Positions 48,001 through 59,675 are shown, numbered from the stretch's first letter. The stretch is 64,000 nt of DNA from Oryzias latipes (GCF_002234675.1 NC_019879.2:7879325-7943324), one strand, 5' to 3'. The notes: generated from the letters alone by a model not told the origin. Translations and numbers: made by a program.

Positions 48001-48539
48001 CCTCCAAGAACATGTTAATTTTAAATAACCTGAGTCTTTAATACTTTTTAATTTAGATGGTTTAAAAAGAATTGTTACGGTATTCTTTGGAATTCTGTGA
48101 ATTAGGGCTTAAGAAGTAAAGAACACATGAACACATTTCTGCAGAATAAGCTTAAGCATAAAAAAAGAAGTTAAAAAAGCTCACACACACTATTGTCTGA
48201 GAAGAGGGCAAGAAACCAAAGATTTTCTCTTCTTCCGATAACACATACATGTTTTTACTGCAACGCAAAGCGAATAACAAGACGCTTGTTCATTTTTCTA
48301 CTGTCCAGCAACCCCTTCAATGCTTTTTTAGGCCGTCCATAAAAAATAATAAAAGGTTAAAAGTTGGAGTGATTGTAAATGCCGTAAAAACACCAAACAA
48401 CACAATCATTGAAAAGTGTAAAGAACAAACGCGGCTGCGCTTTGGAAGGGTTTTGGTGTGTGTGTGTGTGTCATGTGAGACGTCCATCCACACCCGAGCA
48501 ACATACGTGACTCCCAGAGTTTATCAGCAACATGTTAAC

Positions 48540-49901
48540 TTTATTGGAATTTGAAGTACATAAAGAGATGATTCGAGAAGCTATATAAGTTATCAGTGAC
48601 AACAGACCGAGACACTCCATAGAGAACGAAAGGAACAAACACAAGGTGAGCACGGGACGCCCCTGCTCCCCCCCCCCCCTTTGGACTGTAACACGGCAAC
48701 TGTTCTGCAGTGGAAGGACTGACATCAGCTCATGACTAGAGAATATACACTGGTGTTTCAGCACCAAAAGTCTTTAGGGAAGGAAAACAGGAAGTTATTT
48801 CTCATCGGGATATCAGGAAACACTGTAAAAAGTTCACTTGTTTAAGGTTTACCAGGGACTGGAGTTCTGTCATAGCAGGAGTTCTTTTTTTCCTTAAAAA
48901 AAACTTGCATCCTGATTGATTGTTTTTCAAGCTGGCAAACACAATGATGATTTGACCAGACACTTGGAAAAAAAAAAACTTTTTGAAAGTGAGTGGTGAC
49001 AAAAAAACGTACAGTAAAATCCAAGAAATATTATCCTCTGTTACAAAGATTACAGTAAATATCAACAGCAAAAGTCATCCTTTTGGAGAGTGAAACGTCC
49101 TCATCCGGGGTTCCAAATCCTCTGGGCTTGGGGTGAGTTGTAATATTTGCTCAGCACAATATAGGATTTATTAAATATCATATTTCCAGGACAAACATTT
49201 ACATGCCTGCATGCTTTCCCACCAAAAAATGGCAGCTATAGGAAAAAAAAGACGATGGCTCAGAGAAAAGAAAAAGGGGAAGTTTATAGAAATGATGGTA
49301 TTGTTTGCCTAAAAGCTCTACTGCATACACAATACCTCTTAACGTTATATACACACACACTTGTTGGGTCTTTTCCTATTATCAGTCTTGCTATGTACAA
49401 CGGTAAAAAGGAAACTTGATTGTAACGTCATCTAATTTAGAAAACATGAAAACCAAACGTTGGTTTTCTTCCTTTTTTTGTGTTTTTTTTATGGACAGTT
49501 TCTATTTTTCTCCGCTTCTTCCAATTCAATTTGAAATACAAAACAAAGATTCAGTCGAATTTCGTAGATTTTGTCCCCGTTTCGAAGCTTTCTCGCTGGC
49601 TGAGATACAGTATAAAAATCTTCAGTGCTGTGGATTTAGGCGTTATTACCAAGAATGTACCACGGGTACATTTTTTTCTGTGCTCGGGTTATATGGTGAT
49701 CCTTCACGTGGGCTGTGAAGCTGCTTTCACACACTTTTTTTTTTTTTTTTTAACCTCAGCCTCTGTGATTTTTCAAAGGAAAAGGATTCTTATTCTACAT
49801 TCCTACTCCTCCAGAGTTTCGGTGACTTCCACCAACAAGCAGCTTCTCCTGAAACCAGCTCCAACCAATGAAAATCCTTCCTCCAGCTCTTTGCAGTCTT
49901 A
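48540..49901 (-). other. Probable 3' UTR of dach1
   Basis: The minus-strand sequence after the stop codon is free of recognisable exons and repeats. On that strand AATAAA occurs at 49167-49172 and at 48540-48545, either of which could end the transcript. The extent is a guess based on these signals; a long 3' UTR is normal for DACH genes. Confidence 0.35.
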
Positions 49902-49939
49902 TCAGTACATCACTGTGGTTTTCAGGAACAGTCTTCCAT
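49902..49939 (-). CDS. dach1: dach1 terminal coding exon
   Basis: This 38-base piece completes an Asp codon split with the exon at 55112-55180 and then encodes GRLFLKTTVMY and a TGA stop. The human DACH1 protein ends with nearly the same residues (Tyr for Phe), which identifies the exon despite its size. The acceptor reads CTCTGTTGCAG on the minus strand, and directly upstream of it in the intron is a (TG)n repeat (49952-49979 on the plus strand). Confidence 0.9.
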
Positions 49940-50344
49940 CTGCAACAGAGGACACACACACACACACACACACACACAGATAGCGATTAGCCAACAGCTA
50001 ACATCCTGCTGATGCAAAGACGTTAGCTCAGGATGTTGGTGAAACTTTCTGTTGCCCTCTAGTCTTTCAATTTCACAATGAATTCTGAGGCTGATTCAAA
50101 GGATCAGATATAGTAGCCATGGCAAACAGGATTAAACATCGCATGCAGTGATTCAACTTTTATCACCTTTAACTATGCGCTCCAGAAGGCTTTTATAGTC
50201 AAGCACAATAACACAACAACACCCGCACAATGTGGACTGCATTCCAGCCGCACTGCAAACTATTTAGTCCTTGCAAAGGTTCCAAACTTTGTTTTTAGAC
50301 TTTCACGATGTTGTACCAGGGATTAAGCTGTTTTGCTTTATACC

Positions 50345-50640
50345 AAGCATGTCCAAAGTCCGGGCCGTGGGCCGCATAGACACCCCCAGCATTTTCTAAA
50401 ATGTGTGCGCACGATCTCCTGATGGCTCTTGGCTAAATTAGGTTTCAAGGCGCTGTAAACCTTTGGCAACGCCGTGCGACCCTTCTGTGACCCTCATTTC
50501 TAAAATGTCAGCTGGAAAAAGGAAGAAGAGTCGACAGTGAGGGAGAAGTAGACACTGGCATATTTTTTTTTAGTCAAACACAAAACAACTTTGTCTGTGA
50601 CTGTTTTCAAGGAGTTGAATGTGAAGAGGCATAACTGAAC
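50345..50640 (+). mobile_element. hAT-type transposon 5' fragment
   Basis: The terminus AAGCATGTCCAAAGTCCGGG with CCGTGGGCCGC is a familiar vertebrate hAT end. It is followed by a decayed coding start (MSAGKRKKSR, 50506 onwards) with a stop after eleven codons. Only the 5' part is present. Confidence 0.55.
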
Positions 50641-51349
50641 AGAACTTTAGGTAAAATCCTATTTAAATGTTTCTGTTTTCTATGTAAAGATTTGAAAAGT
50701 TTGCAATAAAATGTTCATTTGTATTTAATGCTAATGAAATACTGTATAGAATAACATTTGGCCCTAAAACCTTCTATATCATCTAAAGAAATAAAATCAA
50801 ATTGTTCTGAAATTTTAGGTTGAATTTGAAGGATGTTCAATAAAGTTAGAGTGGCATTACTTTAGAAAGAAAAATTGAATTTTAAGTCTTCAGAATAAAT
50901 GTTAAATTTAGATGTTATGAGAATATATTAAGGTGGGCGAACTTGTGCTAAAATGCTGTCCTCATTGTGTTCCAAATTGAGTCATTTCCACTTATTACAC
51001 TGGATTTTGGTCACTTTCATCAAAATAAACTACAATTAAGAATAAAAACTCCAAAAATACAAACCATTTGCTTAGAAACTAGCAAAAAAACAACAACATA
51101 TGATTGGGCTATTCAGTTTGAATGAATTCTATCTACAGTTTTTCTCATTTTAGGTGCTTATGTGGAAGTCCTTGTGTCTATATTTTAGTAGGAGATTTCT
51201 TGAGTAACAATTACAGATCATTTTTGCTTTCTAGTCATTTTCTTCTTCAGGTTAGTGTCCTGTTCCTCCTTTAGGCAGTGTGACTTTTTTGAGGTGTTAG
51301 ATCAAGGAAAACTGCAAAAATGCAGACACTCCTGGTATCACCTCCAGCC

Positions 51350-52180
51350 TAACAAGCGTTGTCCACTGCCGGCGAGTTCTCCTGTCTGAGTGCTCGCCTG
51401 AGCGAGCAGCGCTGCGGCGACGCCGGGCTGCTGCGAGCATCTGTTAGGCAGCGCTCAGGAGCCTGTTTGACGTTTATTACCTTCACATTTCCTCCGCTGC
51501 AGAAAGCTACAATAATGCCTTTAAGAAGCTCTCCGTGGCAGCGCTTGAATAATTCAATGTTAAAGCGAACGCCTGCACAAAGGCGTTTAGCGGCCTGGCT
51601 TGTTGGACATGACACAAGCAGCGCGGGGAAGCGGAGGCACTGCTGGAGGATACACCTGCGTACAATGTCTTCTAACTCCATTTATACTTCTGCAGGGAGG
51701 GGGTCCAGCATCAGGATACTCCGCTATGAAAAAAACGTGTATTTTTTCTATCTATCAGGCAGAGTTGCAGCTTTTTTGGTGCTAATGGTTAAAATCAATA
51801 GTCATTGTGGTTGAAATATTCCATAACGACTCCTGCTTAACCTTTCCGGCTGTGTTTGGTGTGGCAGACAGAGGAGACGACAAAAGCTTGTGTGTCTGAA
51901 TGTGTGTACAGTGCGAGTGGGAGAGGCGGGGGGGGAGCTGTGCAAACACACGGGCTAATTACCCAGCACTGCTGTGGGTCTCAAAGGCATCGCACTCTGG
52001 CGGGAGCAATTCCAGCGGCAACCAGTGAGTCCTGCGTAAAAGTCACGGCGGCGGCGCGGAAAACGGCGAGCAAAAGAAGCGGAGGAGGAGGAGGAGGAGG
52101 CACACGTGAGCTCCCACACCGGGACAGGATGAAACATGGCTTCACAGCCAGCCTGTCTGCCCGGATTCACAGTTGGAGCA
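51350..52180. promoter_or_regulatory. CpG-rich unique block in the dach1 last intron
   Basis: 51355-51680 and 51985-52170 are GC- and CpG-rich with few repeats, containing a GGA run at 52078-52100. They have no coding pattern: overlapping frames on both strands are all short. They could be intronic regulatory islands or an alternative promoter; evidence is compositional. Confidence 0.25.
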
Positions 52181-52499
52181 ATTTATAGGGGTGTTAATGA
52201 AAACAAAGACAATTTGATTATTTGATGGATGATGACATTTAATACATTGTCAAGAGGTTGTTAAATATTGCAGAGTTTCACTTCTAATAGATCAAATTCA
52301 AATGAAAGGCTTGGAACAAGCAGGTCTGGCTGCTTTTTTTTCTCTCCAATCCTTCCTCCCAATCAGGGAGCAATATGAGCGCAAAGCCGGAAACATCTGC
52401 TGGCGACAAAACGCGGCGCGTCCCAACACGCCGTTCCTACGAGGGGCCCTCATTAGAAAACGCTCAAACTTTAGTATTTTTATATTCAAATCAAGATGA

Positions 52500-52990
52500 A
52501 AAGTTCATTAAAGAAAATAAATATTTCATTAGATGCCGAATAAAACAAAGGGATTTTTTTTTCCTTTGGCTTCTCTCAGCACAAAATTCCTTTGAAAGAT
52601 TAATTAATACATGTAAATTATGCAAATCATGCCCATGCAAATATTTTATGAAGACAATTAAGGGATCCATTAATTACAGTCTTTTTTGCTTCAGTGACAT
52701 TCATTCATTTAATTTTAATTTCACTTTAACTGTTTTGATGTTTAATCTCGGCAACAAAGAACTTTATCTTGGCGCGCAGGGTCGTGTAAACTCGCCCGAC
52801 GACGCGTGGAGTGGGAGGCGGCGAGGATCTGGGGAGGCCGCTAAGGGGAGGGACCGTTCGCACGTGCACCGTTGCCAGGCAGTAACTGGCGAGGTACGGT
52901 CCCCGAAGCTCGCCTTCGCCTGTGAAAAGAGCCTCATTCCCTTTTTGGACCCCGTTCAAGACGCTGTAAAAGCAATTAATAAACACAGAC
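52500..52990. promoter_or_regulatory. Candidate conserved enhancer with paired octamer sites
   Basis: ATGCAAAT occurs twice on the plus strand, 15 bases apart (52620-52627 and 52635-52642), next to TTAATTAAT and followed by TCCATTAATTACAG. Octamer plus TAATTA words are typical of POU/homeodomain-bound developmental enhancers. The following 52760-52950 stretch is CpG-rich. No cross-species comparison could be made. Confidence 0.35.
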
Positions 52991-54639
52991 TGTGTTAATA
53001 TCGCAGAATTAGAGAAGTGTGACAAAAGACAAATAGAAATAATTAGTTCTCCAAAATGATGCCCTCGTTATTTTCCCCATTCGCCCCCCCCCCTTTTTCT
53101 TGAGGTTCGGCGGCGACGGTGCTCCCACACGTTTCTCTCTCGGCTTCCACGCGGGTTGTTTTTTCCCCCCTTCTGCTTGTGTAATTTATCAACATCATTT
53201 TTTGCCATTTGAGGTTAATTATACAGCGAGGCTTGCAGAGCAGAGTAGAGGAGACATGGGTGGCAGACAAATGCTTCTCTAATTGAACAAAACACACACA
53301 CAAAAAAAAAAGTGCAGCCGCATATTCAGCTGCATTTCACTCTTCCAGGCCGTGATGATGAGGAGGATGCCTGCAGCAGACTATGGCAGAGGTGCCCACT
53401 CTTTTTTGGCCAGCTCCACCAAAGGTTGTGTTAAATATTACAAATAAATATCTATGCATCTCCACTGCATCCCATCAGGTTTCTTGCATATTAGAATGGA
53501 TTACATTGCACTACATTATATTTATTGCATTAACCCAGGCTTAGAACACGCTAACTTAAAGATGTTTCTTTATTGTTATTTGCTCATTAACAAGCTAAAT
53601 AAAGGATTTTTCCAAGTTTTTGCTGTTTTTTTTGCAACGCACAAATCACAAGTCAAACTAAAAACAAAACTGTAACCCAAAAATGGAAGTTTGGACAGCA
53701 AATGGACATATATACATATAATCATAATTCATAATTATCTACTTAGATAAACAGACTTACTATGTAAATCAGATTTTGAGACTCAAAAGATTGAATCTGG
53801 CAAATGTCATGAAAAAGATGGAAGAATTTAGATAATCAAGTAAAACATGATAAAAAGTTCTTTTATCCTTTTTCGAGGAGTTTGCTGACAACAAAAATGT
53901 TCCGTGTTCCTCGGGCCACTCGAGAAAAAAATGAGGCATGTTAGCAGCGACCTCCACGGTTAGGAGTCTGACTTTAAACGTTCGCTCGCCCCTTTCTGAG
54001 TTTAGGAGGAAAAACACTCCACATCTGCTGTCTCTTTTTGCATGTTCAGTTTTGATGGCGGGCGACTATCCACACTCGATCGATTGTGATCAATGGAACA
54101 GGCAGCCCTGCATTTACACCACAAAGAGTCGGCTCTCTATAGAAGTAAGAAAGTGGCCAAATATACTAATTTGGTCTGAAATGATATTTACTTTGTGTTG
54201 AAGTTATTCATAAATGATGACACATGCTTTTCTTTTCTTTGGACATCAAACTGTTTCCGATCCCCGCCGCGTCTGAATGACATTTAATTAAGGAGGACTC
54301 ATCTTTTTGCTCGTTTTAAAAAAAATCGACTCCAACAGTCCACATTTAGGCAGTTACACCCAGTTTCCTCCTGCACGCAAAAAAGAAAGGTGAACATTTC
54401 CCTACTTTCAGCTGCAAATTGCACGCGGCGTTAAATTGGGACCTCTCCCACTGATAAGGGCGGTTCCCAGCAGACGCGGCTGAGGCGTATTAAAGCAGGA
54501 CGTCGGAGTAATAATGAGGATATTCAGCTTCTGCGAGGTGTCTTGTATCTGGGTAAACACAGATAGCAGACGGTCTACAGAGGTTATCGCTGCAAACACA
54601 AACAGCACCCCCAAGGCTTGCAAACAAACAAACCATTAA

Positions 54640-54770
54640 AAATGCACACGCTTATTCATAAAGTGGATTGATTTGCCTCGATTACTACTATCAAAGGAGG
54701 CATTGTGCAGCTTTTTGAGGTTTTATGACTCATTAATGCTTCCTGAGTTGTAAATAAGCAACTTTTCCCC
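54640..54770. promoter_or_regulatory. Candidate conserved non-coding element in dach1 intron
   Basis: The block has balanced composition, no repeats and words such as GATTGATTTGCC, ATCAAAGG (a TCF/LEF-like match) and CATTAATG. Weak evidence only. Confidence 0.2.
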
Positions 54771-54965
54771 CCCTTGCTTTCTTACTTTGGTCGATCGGCT
54801 TCCTGTGGCTGGCGGTGACCTGTCTGCAGAAAGCCCCTAAAAGTCAAAAAAGGGGGCTAATACTCTAAAAAAACACCATGTTCTTGACCTGGTGCAGAGG
54901 CCCAGATGGTGGTGTATGTCTGAACAGCAGGCAGAGAAACACTAATGTTCATAAAGTGAAGCTCA

Positions 54966-54988
54966 TGTGTGTGTGTGTGTGTGTGTGT
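54966..54988. repeat. (TG)n microsatellite
   Basis: A plain dinucleotide repeat inside the dach1 last intron. Confidence 0.95.
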
Positions 54989-55111
54989 AGAAAAGGGGGC
55001 TGCAGTAGGAAGACAAGGGGGGCAGAGCACAGCAGAGTGAAATTTAAAGCTAGGAAGAAGAAAAAAAGAGGGAAGGCAGAGAGATTTATTGTCTCATCTG
55101 AGCGGCTGTAC

Positions 55112-55180
55112 CTTGTATTGTCCTTTCAGCATCTGTTCTTCCACTGCTGCGGTCACTCTCCATCTCAGGGGTCAGAGAGT
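55112..55180 (-). CDS. dach1: dach1 exon encoding the SLTPEMESDR segment
   Basis: Sixty-nine bases between CTCGCAG and G|GTACAG on the minus strand. It encodes (D)SLTPEMESDRSSGRTDAERTIQ, with split codons at both ends. The same block follows the DD2 coiled-coil region in mammalian DACH1 (SLTPEIEADRSGGRTDAERTIQ in human). The phase at both borders fits the neighbouring exons exactly. Confidence 0.92.
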
Positions 55181-56881
55181 CTGCGAGGAGAGAGCGATCA
55201 CCGCCGTTAAAGTCGCCTGACATCCACCTATCACCGCGCCACCTTCGCAGCATCGTTTGTTCAAAACAAGAGCCTTGGAGCTGCATCTCTGCTGAACATG
55301 ACAGAACGCGTGTGATGTTGTGCCTCTCTGTGTTCTGACCATCAAAAAAAGCCTCTCAAATCAAAGCTCTTCAAAGAACATTGTTTTTTTGTCTGCAGAC
55401 ATCTGAAAGGGAAAGCTGCAAACTACACAATCGTTCACACTTATATTTGTGATATTTTAAGCATGGATACATTTGGCATTGAAATATTCACTTTATAACT
55501 CCATTTGTTGATGATTCAATAGACATTTTTAAGCTAATTCCTCAGACTAAACAGGCTAACTTCAGATTCCAAAATAGAGCAGCAACTACTTTTTTTTTAT
55601 TAGCCATTGTAAATTTTATTTTAAAATTTTTGATTTATTAATAAGTCACAATTATTTTTAGGGCTGAGTATCACTGGGTATCAAGCAAAAAAGAATTTTG
55701 TTTGATTTTAAAAAGATTTTTTTTTTTACAGAAATAGCGATTCAAATGTAACAAAAGTAAAAGTTTTACCTTTCAAATTAGTAATATTTGTATAAAAATG
55801 AACAAAAAGCAGATTTACCTAAAGAAACTAAGTCTTTTAAGGACAATCCATGAGTCAGCATTACAAACTGTAAATACAAATCACTATTCATCCACTTTTT
55901 GAAGCTAACCTCATCACTTGTGTCTTTTGTGATGTTTCTGTGATAATCCCAACAACATCAGTTACAGCAGAATCCAACTCTGATCTAGTTTTTAATTGAA
56001 CGGTTTATATTTGAGCAAAAAATCTGCAATTAAATATTATTTTATGTAACATTTATAGAGCTTGTGCGTTCTTTGATTGTTTTTTGCTGACCATGGATCT
56101 AAATTGTTAGTTTACAGGAGGCTGCTATGACTTCAGTTAGCCACCAGGTGTCCCCAATCTTTTTTGTTGTTGTTTATTGTTAAATTGACTTTTCTAGCGA
56201 AAGAAACTAAGTATCAAAATACTATTTTATTTATAAATTCACAATTTTACTTACATTTTACATTGTATTATTTGATTCGTTGCCTGGAATACAGGCGTTT
56301 AGCCTGAGAAAAAATAAAATCCTAAATTCTAGCATTGAGAACTTTTAGGAAAGTTATTTTTTTTCTTTCTTGACCTCCTATTAGTCTGAAAAAGTTTGTT
56401 CTTTTTTGAAAAGGGATATTCTAACATCTTTTAAGTCTGATGAGACGTTAATATTTACTCCAAAGTAATGCTTCTGCTTTATCGTGTTCTCCTTCTGTGC
56501 TGCTCTGTCTAACTTTCTGTCATTTGCTGACAATTGCATTCTTTTTATAATTTCTTATAAATGTTTTTTTAGATGTTTGCTTATATTTTTATTCCTTCAG
56601 TTGGGTTTCAATAATTTGATGAAAAGATGCTAAAAATCACTTCATCGACATAATCATTGCATCACTGCAGCCTGATAATACATTATTGTATCAGACAATA
56701 ATTCAAATAAAAGATGACCAACACTTTTATTAAACATAAATCAAAAGGTTTTAGGAAAATAGTTTTTCCCAGTTTGAAAAACCAAAAAAAAAGTGACTAA
56801 AGACAGTAAAGGGGTGATTTAAAATAGAAAAGCTGCTGAGTTTCTGCAGAGACGGCAGAACGGCGTGTGACGGTGTCTGAC
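55181..56881 (-). other. dach1 intron (1.7 kb)
   Basis: Donor GTCAGA at 56881, acceptor TCGCAG at 55181. The interior is AT-rich and holds no recognisable exon or named repeat. Confidence 0.8.
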
Positions 56882-57025
56882 CGTTGAGCGAGCGCATGCT
56901 GTCAGAGGGAGACGGCTGCTTCAGGGTCTGCTCGGCCTGCTCCCTCCTTTTGGATTCGTATTCCAGAGCCTCCTGGAGTTTCCTCTTGGCCTTCTTCTCC
57001 TTCTTCAGACGCTTTTGGATGATTG
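56882..57025 (-). CDS. dach1: dach1 exon, second half of the DD2/Dachbox-C coiled coil
   Basis: A 144-base exon encoding (A)IIQKRLKKEKKAKRKLQEALEY and on to KRREQAEQTLKQPSPSDSMRSLN. It is the highly charged C-terminal helix of the Dachbox-C (DD2) domain, which mediates contacts with partners such as Eya and co-repressors. The family's KRLKKEKKAKRKLQEALE block is intact. The 3' part (PSPSDSMRSLN) differs from human more than the helix does. Splice sites are GTTTCAG and G|GTCAGA. Confidence 0.94.
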
Positions 57026-57421
57026 CTGAAACAGAGAAAGACCTCCATAAAATCAAGCATCTAAATATTTCATGACACAGAAAGGTCTCCAAGAGAGAAT
57101 CCGAGCAAATACTGACAATGACTTAGCAAACTGCTGAAGGGGATTCAAGCTAATTGAAACATTTATTAGGATATTTTTCCTGAATTTCTCTCATTAAACA
57201 TAAACGATACAGTTACGCAGGATGATGCATTTTGCATGAGTGTAGGAGTAAGTGGGTATAAAACATGTACTTTACATTATGCTAATTATGCTAAGGCGAG
57301 GAGAATCGGAGCCTTTTATTTGTAAGCGCAGCGGCTCAGAGTGTCTGTCTCAACCAGGAACATCTGCAGTGATGTGTGCGCACACACAGCTGCTGAGGCC
57401 TTAGCAGTGGTCAGCTGGTAC
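57026..57421 (-). other. dach1 short intron (396 bp)
   Basis: Donor GTACCA at 57421, acceptor TTTCAG at 57026. Nothing else recognised. Confidence 0.85.
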
Positions 57422-57569
57422 CTCTGTTCTTCTGCTCCACGGCGAGCTGCTTCTCCAGGGTCTCCCTGAGCTCCCTCTCTCTGAACAACTCCATCTTCAG
57501 CTCCGTCTTCTCCAGCTGCACCTGCTTCTCCTGAGCTCGTGCGTTGTCGATCGCCACTTTGAGCAGGCC
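57422..57569 (-). CDS. dach1: dach1 exon, first half of the DD2/Dachbox-C coiled coil
   Basis: A 148-base exon starting in phase 0 with GLLKVAIDNARAQEKQVQLE, then KTELKMELFRERELRETLEK and QLAVEQKNR. The sequence is close to DACH1 across vertebrates (human has KMDFLRERELRETLEKQLAM). The high Glu/Lys/Arg content and heptad-like Leu spacing support a coiled coil. The acceptor is immediately preceded by (TG)n with little polypyrimidine, an unusual 3' splice site. Confidence 0.95.
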
Positions 57570-57570
57570 C

Positions 57571-57572
<2 letters not shown>

Positions 57573-57598
<26 letters not shown>
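57573..57598. repeat. (CA)n microsatellite adjoining a dach1 splice acceptor
   Basis: On the transcribed (minus) strand this is a TG repeat that runs to within three bases of the exon, ending TGTGCAG|GG. It occupies the place of the normal polypyrimidine tract. Confidence 0.95.
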
Positions 57599-57601
<3 letters not shown>

Positions 57602-58554
57602 GTACAGTGCGGGCCATACACAGGTGAGAGTGATGCAGGCTATTTAAGAGCTTTTGAGACAAAGTGGCTGCAAACCACCCCGAAAGCAACTGAGCAGAGG
57701 CGAGAAGCTGCAGCTGGCTGCTTTCAGTCAGAGCCACACCTGAACTGGTCCTTTTATCAAAGGAGACGGCTTTAATCAGCGAGCCACAAATGAGGACCGG
57801 CCAGAATTTCTGCCCTTGTTTTTGGGCTTCCTTTTAACCCCAGCTCTAAAATACCGGAGAGGAAACACAAGACAACAACATGAAACTCTTACAGAACTGT
57901 GCTGGATTGAGAAAACCCTAAACTACTAAAGAATTTATTAATAAAAACATTGATAATTATTTCTAAAGTCTGTTCTTTAGTTACTAATTGGTGAGAAACT
58001 GCCCTACTTTTAAACATATAGAGCCCACTGCTGTAAGTCTGCTTTGGCTCAATTACATTAATGACAAGTATATCTCTAAAAACGCTCCCAACAGTCCTAC
58101 ATTCCCATGTGAAGGTTATACAGTATCATCGCCATTTTTATCCCAGATATTCCCCATCCACATGCAATTACATGGAATGCACTGGGCACTAATTGTGGAT
58201 TCTACTAACCCCAATTTATGCCGACTTGCTCTATCTTCATTTTCTGCTTGGTTTCCTTTTGTTGATTTGTATATAAATATTCAATCCAAAGATTGTAATA
58301 AGAGATGACGTGGAGGAGAGCTGAGAGCTTATTGTGGTTGTCTAAGAACAAGCAAAACAAGAAGTGAGCCTCTACTGTCGGCGCTTCTAAGTGCAGTACA
58401 AAGGGCAACATTTGACTCGGACGGTGGGCGAATTCATTCATGACTCTAATTGAAGGGGAGATTAGGTCTAAATTGTAGGCTGAGAGGAATGAGTCCTGTT
58501 TGCATCAATGCTTTGGTTATAGTTATCTATGTTCATTATGGAAACAAACTAAAT

Positions 58555-58960
58555 GATCCATCCATCTATAATCAGAACCTGTTGAATCTCTTTTGGGGTC
58601 ATGGGGCTGCTGGAGCCAATCCCAGCTACTTTATGATGAGGGCCCACACAATTAAACTTAAAAAAATTAGTAAATTAGGGGTTCTATCTTAACACACTGG
58701 ATCAAAGTTTTTTCGTAACTTGGATAGATTTCACAAAAAGATTGCTTTTTATGATGGACTATGATGGAACAGAAGCATTTAAGAGGGTGAAGTTAAAAGA
58801 AAACCTGCTTGATGGCGTTCTGGTCAGCACTCTCGCTTCTCAGCTGGTTTGAATCCTAGCTGGATCCTTTCTGTGCAGAGTTTGCATGTGGGAGTTTTTC
58901 CGGTCACAAGCGTCTTAGTGTAATTGGCTGTAGCTGTCAGCTATTAGAGTCCACAACGTC
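58555..58960. repeat. Degenerate teleost dispersed repeat fragments
   Basis: Both parts match a family whose intact copies read like AGCACTCTCGCCTCACAGC and GAGTTTGCATGTTCTCC. The first piece is in the opposite orientation to the second. Decayed, non-coding. Confidence 0.5.
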
Positions 58961-59529
58961 TCATAGACTCTGGACAACAATTACTGTTGATATTCATTCT
59001 TTACATGTATTGTTTAGTGTTTTTTATTGTCTGTTGTTTTTAATAGACCTATGGTAACAAGTTCATTTCCCCCTTGTGGGTCTATTCTATTCTAGTCTAT
59101 TCTACTCTATATGTTACCACTTTGACAATTAATACTAAGACCTTTTTGTATAACCTTTATGCAGATGATACACCTTTTTCTTTGCCCTTACAAATATTTT
59201 TGTTGTTATGCTCATATGAAAAACTTTAAGGTATTTAGGTATTGTTATTCCTTCATGGAGACAATTTTCCTCTACAGCATATTTTGTTAAAAAACCAAAA
59301 CTCCAATCAGGTTTTGGCTACATGCAACTTCTTTTTTTTTAAATCACAACAACACCAAATATTTTGTATAGTGCTACCTTAAGGTTGGATGTACATCTGT
59401 GTCAGTAAGCTCTTCTTATTAAACTCAGTCTGTGTAACCTTTGGGTTACAGGGGTTAGAGGTGCAGTGTAAAAGCATAAACAGACATGCTGAGGTTCCAG
59501 GAGGGCACAACAAAGTCAATAAACAGTAC

Positions 59530-59675
59530 CTGTATGTTGGTGAGGAGAGTCTCTATTGATGACAAGCCATCTGGGAAGAGAAATGGCGAGGGGAAACCTG
59601 GAGGCAGGGCCTGTCCAGCCAATGACAAGCGCTCATAGCTGTCGCGTGCTGTCGGAGTGCACAGGGGGTTGTCTT
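59530..59675 (-). CDS. dach1: dach1 exon upstream of the coiled-coil domain
   Basis: A 146-base exon on the minus strand encoding DNPLCTPTARDSYERLSLAG, then QALPPGFPSPFLFPDG and LSSIETLLTNIQ. The PPGFPSPFLFPDGLSSIETL stretch is a strong DACH1/2 signature directly before Dachbox-C. Its start is in the last two bases of a codon begun in an upstream exon that is not in the window. DACH proteins are nuclear, with an N-terminal Ski/Sno-like DNA-binding domain (not present here). Teleosts have several paralogues (dacha to dachd); I cannot say which this is. Confidence 0.95.

Larger units (their letters stand above)
49940..55111 (-). other. dach1 last intron (5.2 kb)
   Basis: Bounded by GTACAG at the donor (55111) and TTGCAG at the acceptor (49940). 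It contains a hAT fragment (50345-50640), CpG-rich unique sequence (51350-52180), an octamer-containing block (52500-52990) and a (TG)n at 54966-54988. No exon of another gene is recognised. Confidence 0.8.
57570..59529 (-). other. dach1 intron (2.0 kb) with repeat fragments
   Basis: Donor GTACTG at 59529. The interior contains two decayed pieces of a common teleost repeat: 58555-58660 (GGAGCCAATCCCAGCTACT) and 58810-58960 (TTTGAATCCTAGCTGGATCC then TGTGCAGAGTTTGCATGT). No other exon. Confidence 0.8.

Noticed and set aside
49480..49983. 167-codon plus-strand frame
   Set aside because: It lies antisense to the dach1 3' UTR and last exon and ends in translated (CA)n.
52375..52998. 207-codon frame in the dach1 intron
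   Set aside because: No motif; it crosses a probable non-coding element with TAATTA and octamer words and lacks codon bias.
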